A stretch of 64,000 nt of DNA from Kribbella solani (GTDB lineage Bacteria > Actinomycetota > Actinomycetes > Propionibacteriales > Kribbellaceae), in assembly GCF_014205295.1 (NCBI RefSeq), contig NZ_JACHNF010000001.1, positions 62,001 to 126,000 on the forward strand, written 5' to 3'. A program made the position numbers and the translations under genes. Shown here one piece after another: positions 45,268 to 54,044 of the stretch; the first letter of the stretch is position 1, and each line of letters starts with the position of its first letter. The notes below the pieces were generated by a model, which saw nothing but the letters and a program-made list of their open reading frames with translations, was not told the origin of the DNA and did no database searches.

Positions 45268-46451
45268 CGTTCGAGGACGTCTACCGGCAGGAGTGGGGCC
45301 AGGTGGTCGCCACTCTGATCCGCCTGACCGGTGACTGGGAGCTGGCGGAGGAGTGCGCGCAGGAGGCGTTCGCGGCCGCGCTGGAGCGATGGCCGCACGA
45401 CGGCGTACCGGACCGGCCCGGTGCCTGGCTGACCACGACGGCCCGCAACCGGGCGATCGACTGGCTCCGGCGCGAGGCAGTGGGTACGCGGAAGCTCCAG
45501 GAGCTGGCCGCGCTTCCAGCCGACTCCGATCCGCCGTACGACGTACCGGACGACCGGCTGCGGTTGATGTTCACGTGCTGCCATCCCGCACTGGCGATGG
45601 AAGCACGGGTGGCGCTGACACTGCGGACACTGGCTGGTTTGAGTACGACGGAGATCGCCCGGGCGTTTCTGGTGCCGGAATCCACTATGTCGAAGCGGTT
45701 GACTCGGGCGAAGCAGAAGATCCAGCACGCCGGTATCCCGTACCGGGTGCCGCCGGCGCATCTCCTGCCGGAGCGGACGCCCGCTGTACTCGCTGTGCTG
45801 TACCTGCTGTTCAACGAGGGGTACTCCGATGTCGTACGGACCGCGCTGAGTGGTGAAGCGATCAGACTGGCCCGTCTGCTCGTCCAGCTGATGCCGGATG
45901 AACCTGAGGCGGCTGGACTACTCGCACTGATGCTCCTGCACGACGCACGTCGCGACACCCGGCTCACACCGGACGGTGTACTCGTCACGCTGGAAGACCA
46001 GGACCGTACGCGCTGGGACCACGACCAGATCGCCGAAGGTGTCGCCGTACTGGACTCTGCTCTTCGCCGTGGTGCACCTGGTCCGTACCAAGTGCAGGCG
46101 GCTGTCGCTGCCTGTCACGCGACCGCACCGGCGGCGGCTGACACTGACTGGTCGCAGATCGCTGCCCTGTACGCGCAGCTCCCACAGACACCTGTGGTGT
46201 CGCTCAACCGTGCCGTTGCCATCGGTATGGCCGACGGACCGGCCGTAGGACTCCGTGTAGTCGGCCAGCTCGCTGCTGGACCGCTGACTGGCTACCACCT
46301 GCTCCCGGCGACCCGTGCGGACTTCCTGCGACGGCTGGAGCGCTGGTCCGAGGCTGCAGCGGCGTACGCGGAGGCGATCGCGCTAGCGACGACAGAGGCC
46401 GAGCGCGGGTACCTGGAGAAAAGATTGCAGGAGGTGTCTGTCCGGGGCTGA
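45264..46451 (+). CDS. RNA polymerase ECF sigma factor, ECF42 group (SigJ-like, DUF6596 C-terminus)
   Basis: 395 residues from GTG 45264. Sigma region 2 (GQVVATLIRLTGDWELAEECAQEAFAAALERWP) and region 4 (RVALTLRTLAGLSTTEIARAFLVPESTMSKRLTRAKQKI) are followed by a ~200-residue TPR-like C-terminal domain (LLFNEGYSDVVRTALSGEAIRLARLLVQLMPDEPEAAGLLALMLLHDARR), the ECF42 hallmark. No anti-sigma factor is nearby, as usual for this group; the C-terminal domain is thought to regulate activity. Confidence 0.9.
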   Translation: MTFEDVYRQEWGQVVATLIRLTGDWELAEECAQEAFAAALERWPHDGVPDRPGAWLTTTARNRAIDWLRREAVGTRKLQELAALPADSDPPYDVPDDRLRLMFTCCHPALAMEARVALTLRTLAGLSTTEIARAFLVPESTMSKRLTRAKQKIQHAGIPYRVPPAHLLPERTPAVLAVLYLLFNEGYSDVVRTALSGEAIRLARLLVQLMPDEPEAAGLLALMLLHDARRDTRLTPDGVLVTLEDQDRTRWDHDQIAEGVAVLDSALRRGAPGPYQVQAAVAACHATAPAAADTDWSQIAALYAQLPQTPVVSLNRAVAIGMADGPAVGLRVVGQLAAGPLTGYHLLPATRADFLRRLERWSEAAAAYAEAIALATTEAERGYLEKRLQEVSVRG

Positions 46452-46469
46452 CCTGTTCGTCGGTGGGGT

Positions 46470-47099
46470 ATGACGGACATCAGAGAAGCAGTGGCAGGTG
46501 AGCGGACCGATCTGGCGGAACTGCTCGCCGCGCTGCCGGAAGCTGACTGGGACAAACCCACGTTGTGCGACGGCTGGCGGGTCCGGGAGGTCATCGCGCA
46601 CCTCACCATGCCGTACCGGATCTCCGGGCCGCGGTTCTTCGCCGGACTGATCAAGGCCGGCGGCAAGTTCGACCGGTACGCCGACCGGCAGGCGCGCCAG
46701 GACGCCGCGGAGCTGTCCGCGGGGGAGTTGACGGAGTGTCTGCGGCAGAACGTGCAGCACCCGTGGAAACCGCCAGGCGGCGGCTATGAGGGCGCCTTGT
46801 CGCACGACGTGATCCACGGTCTCGACGTGACCGTTGCACTGGGCATCGACCGCCAGGTACCGCCGGAACGGCTACGGCTGATCTTCGGTGCGATGAAGCC
46901 GCGGCAGCTCAAGTACTTCGGCGTGGACCTGTCCGACGTCCAGCTACAAGCCACAGACCTGGACTGGTCGTACGGCGAGGGGCGGGCGCTGACCGGCAAG
47001 GCACAAGACCTCCTGCTGGTGATGAGCGGCCGTACGCTGCCACCAGACCATCTGCACGGACCGGACGCCAGTCGCTTCACCGAGGGAGTACGCCGATGA
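46470..47099 (+). CDS. Mycothiol-dependent maleylpyruvate isomerase-like (DinB fold) protein
   Basis: 209 residues from ATG. The N-terminal MDMPI domain shows LLAALPEADWDKPTLCDGWRVREVIAHLTMPY and a second His in SHDVIHGLDVTVALG; these bind Zn in mycothiol-dependent enzymes. The C-terminal part (DWSYGEGRALTGKAQDLLLVMSGR) is the SCP2-like extension. Substrate unknown. It starts 18 bp after the sigma gene and overlaps the VOC gene, so all may be one operon. Confidence 0.86.
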   Translation: MTDIREAVAGERTDLAELLAALPEADWDKPTLCDGWRVREVIAHLTMPYRISGPRFFAGLIKAGGKFDRYADRQARQDAAELSAGELTECLRQNVQHPWKPPGGGYEGALSHDVIHGLDVTVALGIDRQVPPERLRLIFGAMKPRQLKYFGVDLSDVQLQATDLDWSYGEGRALTGKAQDLLLVMSGRTLPPDHLHGPDASRFTEGVRR

Positions 47100-47482
47100 T
47101 CATCAGCCTGCCGATCGCGGACCGGCCGCGGTCATACGTCTTCTACCAGGAGGCGCTCGACCTGAAGCCGGTCGGCGAGGAACTCGACGAGGACGGCATC
47201 CCTGAGCCGCTGCAGTTCGCCCTGGCGGACGGGGTCAACCTGATGCTCATCCCGACCGGTGGGTTCGGCTGGGTGCTCGGTGACCAGCCCGCTGCGCCGC
47301 CCGGGCAGAGCGAGTGCATTCTCAGCCTGCATGTCGAAAGCACTGACGCCGTCAACGCACTGGTCGCCAAGGCGGTGGCCGCCGGGGCAGTGCAGGTGAC
47401 CGCACCCACGCGGAAGCCGTGGGCGTACCTGGCCACCTTCACCGACCCGGACGGGCACTTGTGGATGGTGGAAACCGCCTAA
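47096..47482 (+). CDS. VOC family protein
   Basis: 128 residues from ATG, overlapping the upstream stop by 4 bp. VOC features: IADRPRSYVFYQEALDLKPVGEEL, an internal second repeat, and TFTDPDGHLWMVETA at the end. Probably a glyoxalase- or dioxygenase-like metal protein or a binding protein. Last gene of the ECF42-associated unit; it shares a CTAA end with the convergent serine hydrolase gene. Confidence 0.86.
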   Translation: MIISLPIADRPRSYVFYQEALDLKPVGEELDEDGIPEPLQFALADGVNLMLIPTGGFGWVLGDQPAAPPGQSECILSLHVESTDAVNALVAKAVAAGAVQVTAPTRKPWAYLATFTDPDGHLWMVETA

Positions 47483-49002
47483 AGCACGCGGGTGCGCAGC
47501 TTGGCTACTGAGGCGGTGGTGGACTGGCGGCTGCCTGCTGGGTGCCAGCGGAACAGGCGGCCGCCGTACCGGAGCCAGTCGACCTGACCGTCGTCTCCAC
47601 GGACGAAGTTGGCGCGGGTGTGGGTGGGAGTGCCGTCAGGTGCCAGTGCGAGGACGTAGTCCTTGCGGTAGAAGGCGAACCGGCTCGCGGCCTGACCACC
47701 CACACTCACTGTCAGCTGCCCGTTGTCAGCAGCCAGGTCCAATGCGATGTCCTCCGGCTTTCCGTCGAAGCCGATCTGCTGCGACACGTACGTACCCACG
47801 TACTCCGCCAGGCGGCGCGGCGGCAGCGACTGCGGTACGGCCGGCAGGTTGTTGACGCCTGCGAACTCCTGCAGAGCCCAGTCGTCAGCAAACAGCTCCG
47901 CCACCAGCGCCGGACCGCTCTCCGAGTTGGTGAGCAGCGTGATCGCGAAGTCCCGCCGCGGCACGAACAGGAACCCGGAGTGCTGCCCTGACCAGTCACC
48001 ACCGTGCTGTACGACCAGCGGGCCCTGCGCTGTCGGACGCAGCATCCAGCTCACACCGACACCGTTCAGCTCGACGAACAGCGTGCCACCGGGTCCAGGG
48101 TGCGACTGCATGGCCAGTCGGCCGCGCTCACTCAGCAGCTGGGGGAGCCCGCGGTGCCCCAGGTGGTACCGCGCGTACCGGAGCTGGTCCCGCGGGCTGG
48201 AGATCAGACCGCCGGCCGCGTGCAAGCTCCTGGGCACGCGGTCGAACGACGGCTCCACCACCGGCTTGCCGTTCACGATGTTGTGCGACGCGGCGACGCT
48301 GAAGCCGTTCAGTTCACTCCGGAAGTACCGGCTGTGTGCCAGGCCGAGCGGGTCGATCACCAGTTCGCGTACGGCGGTCTCGTACGGCTTGCCGTACACC
48401 ACCTCGAGGATCCGGCCGGCCACGCCGATCGCGGCGTTGTTGTACGAGAACACCTTTCCGAGCGGCGTGAGCTGCGGGACCTTCGTCATGTCCGCGATGT
48501 ACTTCGCCAGCGCCTCGTCACCGTCACCGGTGTCCTCGAAGTAGTCACCCTGCCAGCCGGCCGAGTGGTTCAGCAGCTGCCGTACGGTGACCCGCGCCGC
48601 GACCGAAGCATCCTGCGTCGCGAAATCCGGCAGGTACGCGCGTACCGGCCGATCCAGACTGATCCGGCCCTGCTCGACCATCCGCATGATCGCCGTACCC
48701 GTGAACGTCTTGGTGGTGGAACCGATCCGGAACACGGTGTCGGCCGAGACGGGTTCCTTGGTGTCCACGCTGGTGACCCCGAACCCACGAACGTACTCGC
48801 GCCCCTGGTACCAGACCCCCAGTCCGACGCCAGGAACCGCGTACTTGGCCATCCCGGCCTGGATCTTGTCGGCCAGCCGCCCGATCCCCGCCGGTTCCCG
48901 CAACCCACGAGCGGACGCCGGCGACGCGGGCAGACCGGGCAAGGCGGCCACCGGCACGGCAACGGCAGCAGACTTCAGCACAGCACGACGAGTGAGCGAC
49001 AC
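47479..49002 (-). CDS. Tat-exported serine hydrolase (beta-lactamase-like)
   Basis: 507 residues from GTG. Tat signal TRRAVLKSAAVAVPVAALPGLPASPASA; motifs STTK (Ser95, Lys98), YNN in VFSYNNAAIG and VQHGGDWSG. A C-terminal lipocalin-like domain (about 390-507; EYVGTYVSQQIGFDGKPEDIALDL) resembles D-aminopeptidase and PBP4*-type enzymes. Function is likely in cell-wall peptide or ester hydrolysis. Divergent from an ArsR-type regulator with operator dyads between. Confidence 0.87.
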   Translation of the reverse strand: MSLTRRAVLKSAAVAVPVAALPGLPASPASARGLREPAGIGRLADKIQAGMAKYAVPGVGLGVWYQGREYVRGFGVTSVDTKEPVSADTVFRIGSTTKTFTGTAIMRMVEQGRISLDRPVRAYLPDFATQDASVAARVTVRQLLNHSAGWQGDYFEDTGDGDEALAKYIADMTKVPQLTPLGKVFSYNNAAIGVAGRILEVVYGKPYETAVRELVIDPLGLAHSRYFRSELNGFSVAASHNIVNGKPVVEPSFDRVPRSLHAAGGLISSPRDQLRYARYHLGHRGLPQLLSERGRLAMQSHPGPGGTLFVELNGVGVSWMLRPTAQGPLVVQHGGDWSGQHSGFLFVPRRDFAITLLTNSESGPALVAELFADDWALQEFAGVNNLPAVPQSLPPRRLAEYVGTYVSQQIGFDGKPEDIALDLAADNGQLTVSVGGQAASRFAFYRKDYVLALAPDGTPTHTRANFVRGDDGQVDWLRYGGRLFRWHPAGSRQSTTASVAKLRTRVL

Positions 49003-49048
49003 GTCAGGACTCCTTGGGCGAGGCGAATGGTTCCAGTCCGGCTATTAT

Positions 49049-49075
49049 TACCACCCCTGGTATCAATGGAATACC
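49049..49075. promoter_or_regulatory. Overlapping operator dyads between serine hydrolase and ArsR-type gene
   Basis: TACCA-CCCC-TGGTA (49049-49062) and GGTAT-N7-ATACC (49059-49075) overlap, giving three GGTA half-sites. The element lies 47 bp from the hydrolase start and 26 bp before the regulator start, as expected for an auto-regulated divergent promoter. Confidence 0.55.
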
Positions 49076-49101
49076 CTGAAAGAACCCTGATGGAGTGCCT
49101 G

Positions 49102-49632
49102 ATGGAGGAGTCGCCGACCCCGGTGCTGGACGTACTGCTGCACCCGGTCCGCTGGCGGATCGTGCAACGGGTGCTCGGCCGCGAGGTGACCACGACCGAC
49201 CTCAAACGCGACCTCCCGGACGTCCCCACCACCACGCTCTACCGCCACGTGGCCGCCCTGATCGACGCCGGCTACCTCACCGTCGTCCGCGAACGAAAGG
49301 TCCGCGGCACCACCGAACGCACCCTCGGCCTGGACAACACCAAAGGCCACATGGACCAGCGCGAGGCCCGCGCGATGACCCCCGAACAACACCGCCAACT
49401 CTTCCTGATGCTGCTCACCAGACTGGCAGCAGACTTCGACCGCCTGATCGAATCCGACGACCTCTACCCCCGCATGGACCAGGTCGGCTACCTGCAAATG
49501 GCCCTCTACCTAACCCCCGAAGACATGACCACGTTCCGCACGGCCTTCCACGCCCTGGTAGAGCCCTACCTAAAACAGGCCCCAGGAAGAGACCGAGTAG
49601 CCCTCTCCCTAATCTCCCTCCCGGACAGTTAA
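49102..49632 (+). CDS. ArsR-type winged-helix transcriptional regulator
   Basis: 176 residues from ATG 49102 (MEESPTPVLDVLLHPVRW), chosen for GGAG 6 bp upstream; ATG 49066 or 49090 would start in or near the operator. The winged helix is VLLHPVRWRIVQRVLGREVTTTDLKRDLPDVPTTTLYRHVAALIDAGYLTVVRER. The C-terminal half is helical (QREARAMTPEQHRQLFLMLLTRLAADFDRLI), suggesting a ligand-binding or dimer domain. Likely represses the divergent serine hydrolase gene. Confidence 0.82.
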   Translation: MEESPTPVLDVLLHPVRWRIVQRVLGREVTTTDLKRDLPDVPTTTLYRHVAALIDAGYLTVVRERKVRGTTERTLGLDNTKGHMDQREARAMTPEQHRQLFLMLLTRLAADFDRLIESDDLYPRMDQVGYLQMALYLTPEDMTTFRTAFHALVEPYLKQAPGRDRVALSLISLPDS

Positions 49633-49728
49633 GCCAACAGCCAAGAGCCGAAGCCAAGAAGCCAACCCCAACCACCGAAGCCGCGCTTCACCACGTAAGG
49701 CCAAAGAAGAACATCCCGGCCCCGCACA

Positions 49729-49788
49729 CCCTCGGGGGGTCCGGGGGGCGAAGCCCCTCCGGGCGGGGCCTGGGGGTTGCACCCCCAG
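49729..49788. repeat. Actinomycete-type G/C intergenic repeat with hairpins
   Basis: A GGGG/CCCC-rich stretch with several small stems; the clearest is CTGGGGGT-TGC-ACCCCCAG at 49770-49788, an 8-bp stem with 3-nt loop. Similar GGGGG...CCCCC elements are scattered in Streptomyces-like intergenic regions. It lies between the regulator gene and the tRNA; termination or a repeat element is plausible. Confidence 0.5.
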
Positions 49789-49850
49789 AAAGCACAACGA
49801 CCGATCCAAGTGCGAGCACCACCCGCACACAGATCGGCCAGATCGGTCGC

Positions 49851-49921
49851 GCCCCCGGCAGGATTCGAACCTGCGCACCCGCCTCCGGAGGGCGGTGCTC
49901 TATCCCCTGAGCTACGGGGGC
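49851..49921 (-). tRNA. tRNA-Arg (anticodon CCG)
   Basis: The minus strand folds into a standard cloverleaf: acceptor GCCCCCG/CGGGGGC, D arm GCTCAGGGGATAGAGC, anticodon stem CCGCC/GGCGG with loop CTCCGGA (anticodon CCG), and T arm GCAGG-TTCGAAT-CCTGC. The variable loop is 4 nt. CCA is not encoded. It reads CGG codons and sits about 1.1 kb from argS. Confidence 0.95.
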
Positions 49922-50097
49922 TCAGGAACGAGCAGAACAGTAGCAGGAAGTTCGGTGAATGCCCGAATCGGGTGGGCGGGTGGCGCGCTCCAGGTTCACC
50001 CTGAGTGAACCCTGGACCGTCGGTGCGCCGGGATCTGTTCGGTCGCGGAGGCCGTCATAGTGGACGTAAGGCTCACGCTGGAAAGGAAACGGTACTC

Positions 50098-50283
50098 ATG
50101 GCTAGCTCTCTGGTCCGCCCGTCCAACAACCGCTGGATCGGTGGTGTCTGTGCCGGACTCGCTCGCCGGTTCGGTATCTCCGCGAACACGATGCGGCTGA
50201 TCTTCGTACTCAGCTGCTTGCTTCCCGGCCCGCAGGTCCTGATCTACATCGCTCTCTGGTTCATCATGCCGTCGGAGCGCTGA
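50098..50283 (+). CDS. PspC domain mini-protein
   Basis: 61 residues from ATG 50098, with GGAAAGG upstream. Almost the whole protein is a PspC domain: SNNRWIGGVCAGLARRFGISANTMRLIFVLSCLLPGPQVLIYIALWFIMPSE, with one or two membrane segments. PspC-like proteins in actinobacteria act in envelope-stress sensing or are small inner-membrane modulators; no toxin-like or regulator partner is adjacent. Confidence 0.85.
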   Translation: MASSLVRPSNNRWIGGVCAGLARRFGISANTMRLIFVLSCLLPGPQVLIYIALWFIMPSER

Positions 50284-50328
50284 CCCCAGCTTCCGGCCGC
50301 CCGGGTGCCACGTGACAACCTGCTGTGC

Positions 50329-50901
50329 ATGACACCAGGCAGGTGGCCCCGGGCCGGGCTGACCGCGCTCGGTCCCACCGGGCACCGAGCGGCGCTTGCC
50401 GCCGCCGGCCTGTTTCTCGGCGGCGTGCTGACCGTAGGTTGCGGTGTCACCCCGGCCCAGCCGGCCGCCGCGGACCTGCGTACCTCCGAGCCGCCCTGGG
50501 ACGCTCCCCGGGACGCGGTGTCCTACATCGACAAGGCCGGCTTCGAGCGCCTCCCGCTCGACTTCTCCGGCCCGTCCCCGTACACCCTGAAGATCTCGGT
50601 CACGGTCGACGGCAAACCCGTACAAGTCCCGGCCGGCATCGGCGTGGACCGGCTGCGCGCGGAGCAGGCCGCCGTACACACCCACACCGCCGACGGCGTG
50701 GTCTGGGTCGAGGCGAAGTCCGCCGCTGACCGCCCCACCCTGTCCCAGTTCTTCACCCTCTGGGGCCTCCGCTACACCCCCACCTGCCTCGCCAACGCCT
50801 GCCAAAACCTCACCATCACCACCAACAACACCCCCACCCCCTGGAACACCCCGCTACTCCCCAACGCCCACCTCACCATCACCGTCCGCAACCAGCGCTG
50901 A
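50329..50901 (+). CDS. Putative secreted lipoprotein
   Basis: 190 residues from ATG 50329. The signal AALAAAGLFLGGVLTVGC has a lipobox with Cys at about residue 38. The mature part contains HTHTADGVVWVEA near residue 125, a motif shared with small exported actinobacterial proteins of unknown function, and a late TPTCLANACQNLTIT with two Cys that could form a disulphide. The nearby PspC gene and argS do not suggest a role. Confidence 0.65.
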   Translation: MTPGRWPRAGLTALGPTGHRAALAAAGLFLGGVLTVGCGVTPAQPAAADLRTSEPPWDAPRDAVSYIDKAGFERLPLDFSGPSPYTLKISVTVDGKPVQVPAGIGVDRLRAEQAAVHTHTADGVVWVEAKSAADRPTLSQFFTLWGLRYTPTCLANACQNLTITTNNTPTPWNTPLLPNAHLTITVRNQR

Positions 50902-50979
50902 TCGGTCCGGCGAGTGCGTGCGTACCGGGCTGTGGATGGTGAGTCAAGGGTTTGGGTGGGGGCCCATTAGGCTGAGGCG

Positions 50980-52638
50980 GTGACTCCGGAACAGCTCGCT
51001 GAGAAGATCTTGCAGGCCCTGGCCGCGCTCGCCGATGACGGGACCATCACCGTCGAGGGTGGGCTGCCGCGCGAGCTGAAGGTCGAGCGACCCAAGAACC
51101 CCGAGCACGGGGACTATGCAACCAACGTCGCGATGCAGCTCGGCAAGCGCGCCGGGCTGAATCCGCGGCAGTTCGCCGAGCTGCTGGCGGCGAAGCTGCG
51201 CGACGACGAGGCGATCACGGCGGTGGAGATCGCCGGGCCGGGGTTCATCAACCTGCGGGTCGCGGCCGATGCCCAGGGCAAGGTGGCGCAGTCGATCCTG
51301 GCGGCCGGCGAGAAGTACGGGACCAGTGACAGCCTGCACGGCCGGACGATCAACCTCGAGTTCATCTCGGCGAACCCGACCGGCCCGCTGCACCTCGGGC
51401 ACACCCGCTGGGCCGCCGTCGGGGACGCGCTGGCCCGGGTGCTGACCGCCGCTGGCGCGAGCGTGAAGCGCGAGTTCTACATCAACGACCGCGGCAACCA
51501 GATGGACAAGTTCGGCGCGAGCCTGCGGGCCGCCGCGAACGGCGAGCCGATTCCCGAGGACGGGTACCACGGTGAGTACATCGCGGAGCTGGCCCAGCGG
51601 ATCGTCGCCGAGGTGCCGGGGATCCTGGAGCTGCCCGCCGACGAGCAGTCGATCGCGTTCCGCGAGGCCGGGTACGAGCGGCAGCTGAAGGAGCAGCAGG
51701 ACCAGCTGGAGCACTTCCGGACCAAGTTCGACGTGTGGTTCTCGGAGCGCAGCCTGCACGAGCAGGACGGCGTACCGCACGCGATCCAGAAGCTCCGCGA
51801 GCAGGGCCACCTGTACGACGCGGACGACGCGCTCTGGATGCGGACCACGGACTTCGCCGACGACAAGGACCGGGTCCTGATCCGTACGAACGGCGAGCCG
51901 ACGTACTTCGCCTCCGACGCCGCGTACTACGTGAACAAGCGCGAGCGTGGTTTCGAGACCTGCGTGTACCTGCTCGGCGCGGACCACCACGGGTACGTGA
52001 ACCGGCTGAAGGCGATCGCCGCCTGTGCCGGTGACGACCCGGAGCACAACATCGAGATCCTGATCGGTCAGCTGGTCAAGATCCTCAAGGGCGGCCAGGA
52101 GATGCGGCTGTCGAAGCGGGCCGGCACGATCGTCACGCTCGCCGAGCTGGTCGAGGAGGGCGGCGTCGACGCGCTCCGGTACACGCTCTGCCGCTACCCG
52201 GCCGACTCCCCGCTGACGCTGGACATCGAGGAGATGACCAAGCAGGCCAGCGAGAACCCGGTCTTCTACGTGCAGTACGCGCATGCCCGCCTGGCCTCGA
52301 TCCTGCGGAACGCGGACGACCTCGGCATCAAGCTGGACGAGTTCGATCCGGGTCTGCTGAACCATGAGCGCGAGGGCGATCTGCTCCGCGCGCTGGCCGA
52401 GTTCCCGCGCGTCGTCGCCACCTCCGCCGAGCTGCGCGAGCCGCACCGGATCGCGCGCTACCTGGAGGACACCGCGTCGGCGTTCCACAAGTTCTACGAC
52501 AGCTGCCGCGTGCTGCCGCGCGGCGACGAGGAGGTGGAGCCGGTGCACAAGGCTCGCCTGACCCTGGTGTCCGCGACCCGGACCGTGCTCGCCAACGGGC
52601 TCGACCTGCTCGGCGTCTCCGCACCGGAGCGGATGTGA
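50980..52638 (+). CDS. argS: Arginyl-tRNA synthetase
   Basis: 552 residues from GTG. Class I motifs: HLGH at residues 138-141 (PTGPLHLGHTRWAAVGDALA) and a KMSKS-like MRLSKRAGT. The N-terminal ArgRS additional domain (about 1-110, with ELKVERPKNPEHGDYATNVAMQL) and the C-terminal DALR domain are present. It charges tRNA-Arg; a tRNA-Arg gene lies 1.1 kb upstream. lysA starts within its stop (GTGA), so argS leads the amino-acid operon, as in mycobacteria. Confidence 0.96.
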   Translation: MTPEQLAEKILQALAALADDGTITVEGGLPRELKVERPKNPEHGDYATNVAMQLGKRAGLNPRQFAELLAAKLRDDEAITAVEIAGPGFINLRVAADAQGKVAQSILAAGEKYGTSDSLHGRTINLEFISANPTGPLHLGHTRWAAVGDALARVLTAAGASVKREFYINDRGNQMDKFGASLRAAANGEPIPEDGYHGEYIAELAQRIVAEVPGILELPADEQSIAFREAGYERQLKEQQDQLEHFRTKFDVWFSERSLHEQDGVPHAIQKLREQGHLYDADDALWMRTTDFADDKDRVLIRTNGEPTYFASDAAYYVNKRERGFETCVYLLGADHHGYVNRLKAIAACAGDDPEHNIEILIGQLVKILKGGQEMRLSKRAGTIVTLAELVEEGGVDALRYTLCRYPADSPLTLDIEEMTKQASENPVFYVQYAHARLASILRNADDLGIKLDEFDPGLLNHEREGDLLRALAEFPRVVATSAELREPHRIARYLEDTASAFHKFYDSCRVLPRGDEEVEPVHKARLTLVSATRTVLANGLDLLGVSAPERM

Positions 52639-54044
52639 GAGCGCACGAGGCGGGCGCGCTGCACGCCGACCTCGGCCACCGGGCACCGCCCTGGCTGCGC
52701 GCCCCCCGCGACCCCAACGAACTGGTCCCGTCGCTCTGGTCGATGAACGCGAAGAAGGACGCCGAAGGCGCCCTCGTGGTCGGCGGGGTCGACGTCCGGG
52801 ACCTGGTCGCCGAGCACGGCAGCCCGGCCTACGTACTGGACGAGGACGACTTCCGGGCCCGCGCCCGTGCCTTCAAGCACGCGTTCAAGGACGTCGACGT
52901 GTACTACGCGGGCAAGGCGTTCCTGTGTACGACGATCGTCCGCTGGGTGATGGAAGAGGGCCTGAACCTCGACATCTGCAGCGGGGGAGAGCTGGCCGTC
53001 GCGCTCCGGGCCGGCGCGGACCCGAAGCGGCTCGGGTTCCACGGCAACAACAAGTCCGAGGCCGAGCTGGGCCGGGCGCTGGACGCCGGCGTCGGCCGGA
53101 TCGTGGTCGACTCGCAGTTCGAGATCACCCGGCTGATCGAGCTGGCCCGGGAGCGTGGCGTGGTCGCGCCGGTGATGGTCCGGGTCACGGCCGGCGTCGA
53201 GGCGCACACCCACGCGTACATCGCGACCGCGCACGAGGACCAGAAGTTCGGTTTCTCGATCACCTCCGGCGCGGCCTTCGAAGCCGTTGCCCGGATCAAC
53301 GAAGCGCCGGAGCTCGAGCTGCTCGGCCTGCACTCGCACATCGGCTCGCAGATCTTCGACTCGTCCGGGTTCGAGGTGGCCGCGAAGCGCGTGGTCGCCT
53401 TGCACGCAAGGGTTTCCGAGGAGATCGGCGTCGACATGCCGGAGCTCGACCTGGGCGGTGGGTTCGGGATCGCGTACACCACCCAGGACGACCCGTCCGA
53501 CCCGGCGCAGCTGGCCACCGAGATGGGCAAGATCGTCGAGCACGAGTGCCACGCGCACGACATCCCGGTCCCACAGGTGTCGGTCGAGCCCGGCCGCGCG
53601 ATCGTCGGCCCGGCGATGTGCACGGTGTACTCGGTCGGCACCGTCAAGGAGGTCGAGCTGGACGCCGGCGCGGCCCGCACGTACGTGTCGGTGGACGGCG
53701 GGATGAGCGACAACATCCGCACCGCGCTGTACGACGCCGACTACTCGTGCACGCTCGCGAACCGGTACTCGTACACCGAGCCGACGCTGGCCCGCGTGGT
53801 CGGGAAGCACTGCGAGGCCGGTGACATCGTGGTCAAGGACGAGTTCCTGCCCGCCGACGTCCGGCCCGGCGACCTGATCGCGGTCCCCGGCACCGGCGCG
53901 TACTGCCGGTCGATGGCGAGCAACTACAACCACGTACCGCGGCCGCCGGTGATCGCGGTCAAGGACGGCCGAACGCGGGTCGTGGTACGCCGAGAGACCG
54001 AAGCCGACCTGCTGCTCCTGGACATGGGGACCGCCGATGAATGA
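52635..54044 (+). CDS. lysA: Diaminopimelate decarboxylase
   Basis: 469 residues from GTG. PLP fold type III: the Schiff-base Lys94 in YYAGKAFL, LHSHIGSQI, GGGFGIAY, EPGRAIV and VDGGMSDNIR. It makes L-lysine from meso-diaminopimelate. Compared with other LysA it has an N-terminal extension of about 40 residues (HADLGHRAPPWLRAPRDPNELVP), typical of actinobacteria. Overlaps argS by 4 bp and hom by 8 bp. Confidence 0.95.
   Translation: MRAHEAGALHADLGHRAPPWLRAPRDPNELVPSLWSMNAKKDAEGALVVGGVDVRDLVAEHGSPAYVLDEDDFRARARAFKHAFKDVDVYYAGKAFLCTTIVRWVMEEGLNLDICSGGELAVALRAGADPKRLGFHGNNKSEAELGRALDAGVGRIVVDSQFEITRLIELARERGVVAPVMVRVTAGVEAHTHAYIATAHEDQKFGFSITSGAAFEAVARINEAPELELLGLHSHIGSQIFDSSGFEVAAKRVVALHARVSEEIGVDMPELDLGGGFGIAYTTQDDPSDPAQLATEMGKIVEHECHAHDIPVPQVSVEPGRAIVGPAMCTVYSVGTVKEVELDAGAARTYVSVDGGMSDNIRTALYDADYSCTLANRYSYTEPTLARVVGKHCEAGDIVVKDEFLPADVRPGDLIAVPGTGAYCRSMASNYNHVPRPPVIAVKDGRTRVVVRRETEADLLLLDMGTADE

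Noticed and set aside
49850..49921. tRNA-Arg as an integrated-element attachment site
   Set aside because: No integrase, no duplicated tRNA 3' end and no foreign genes on either side.
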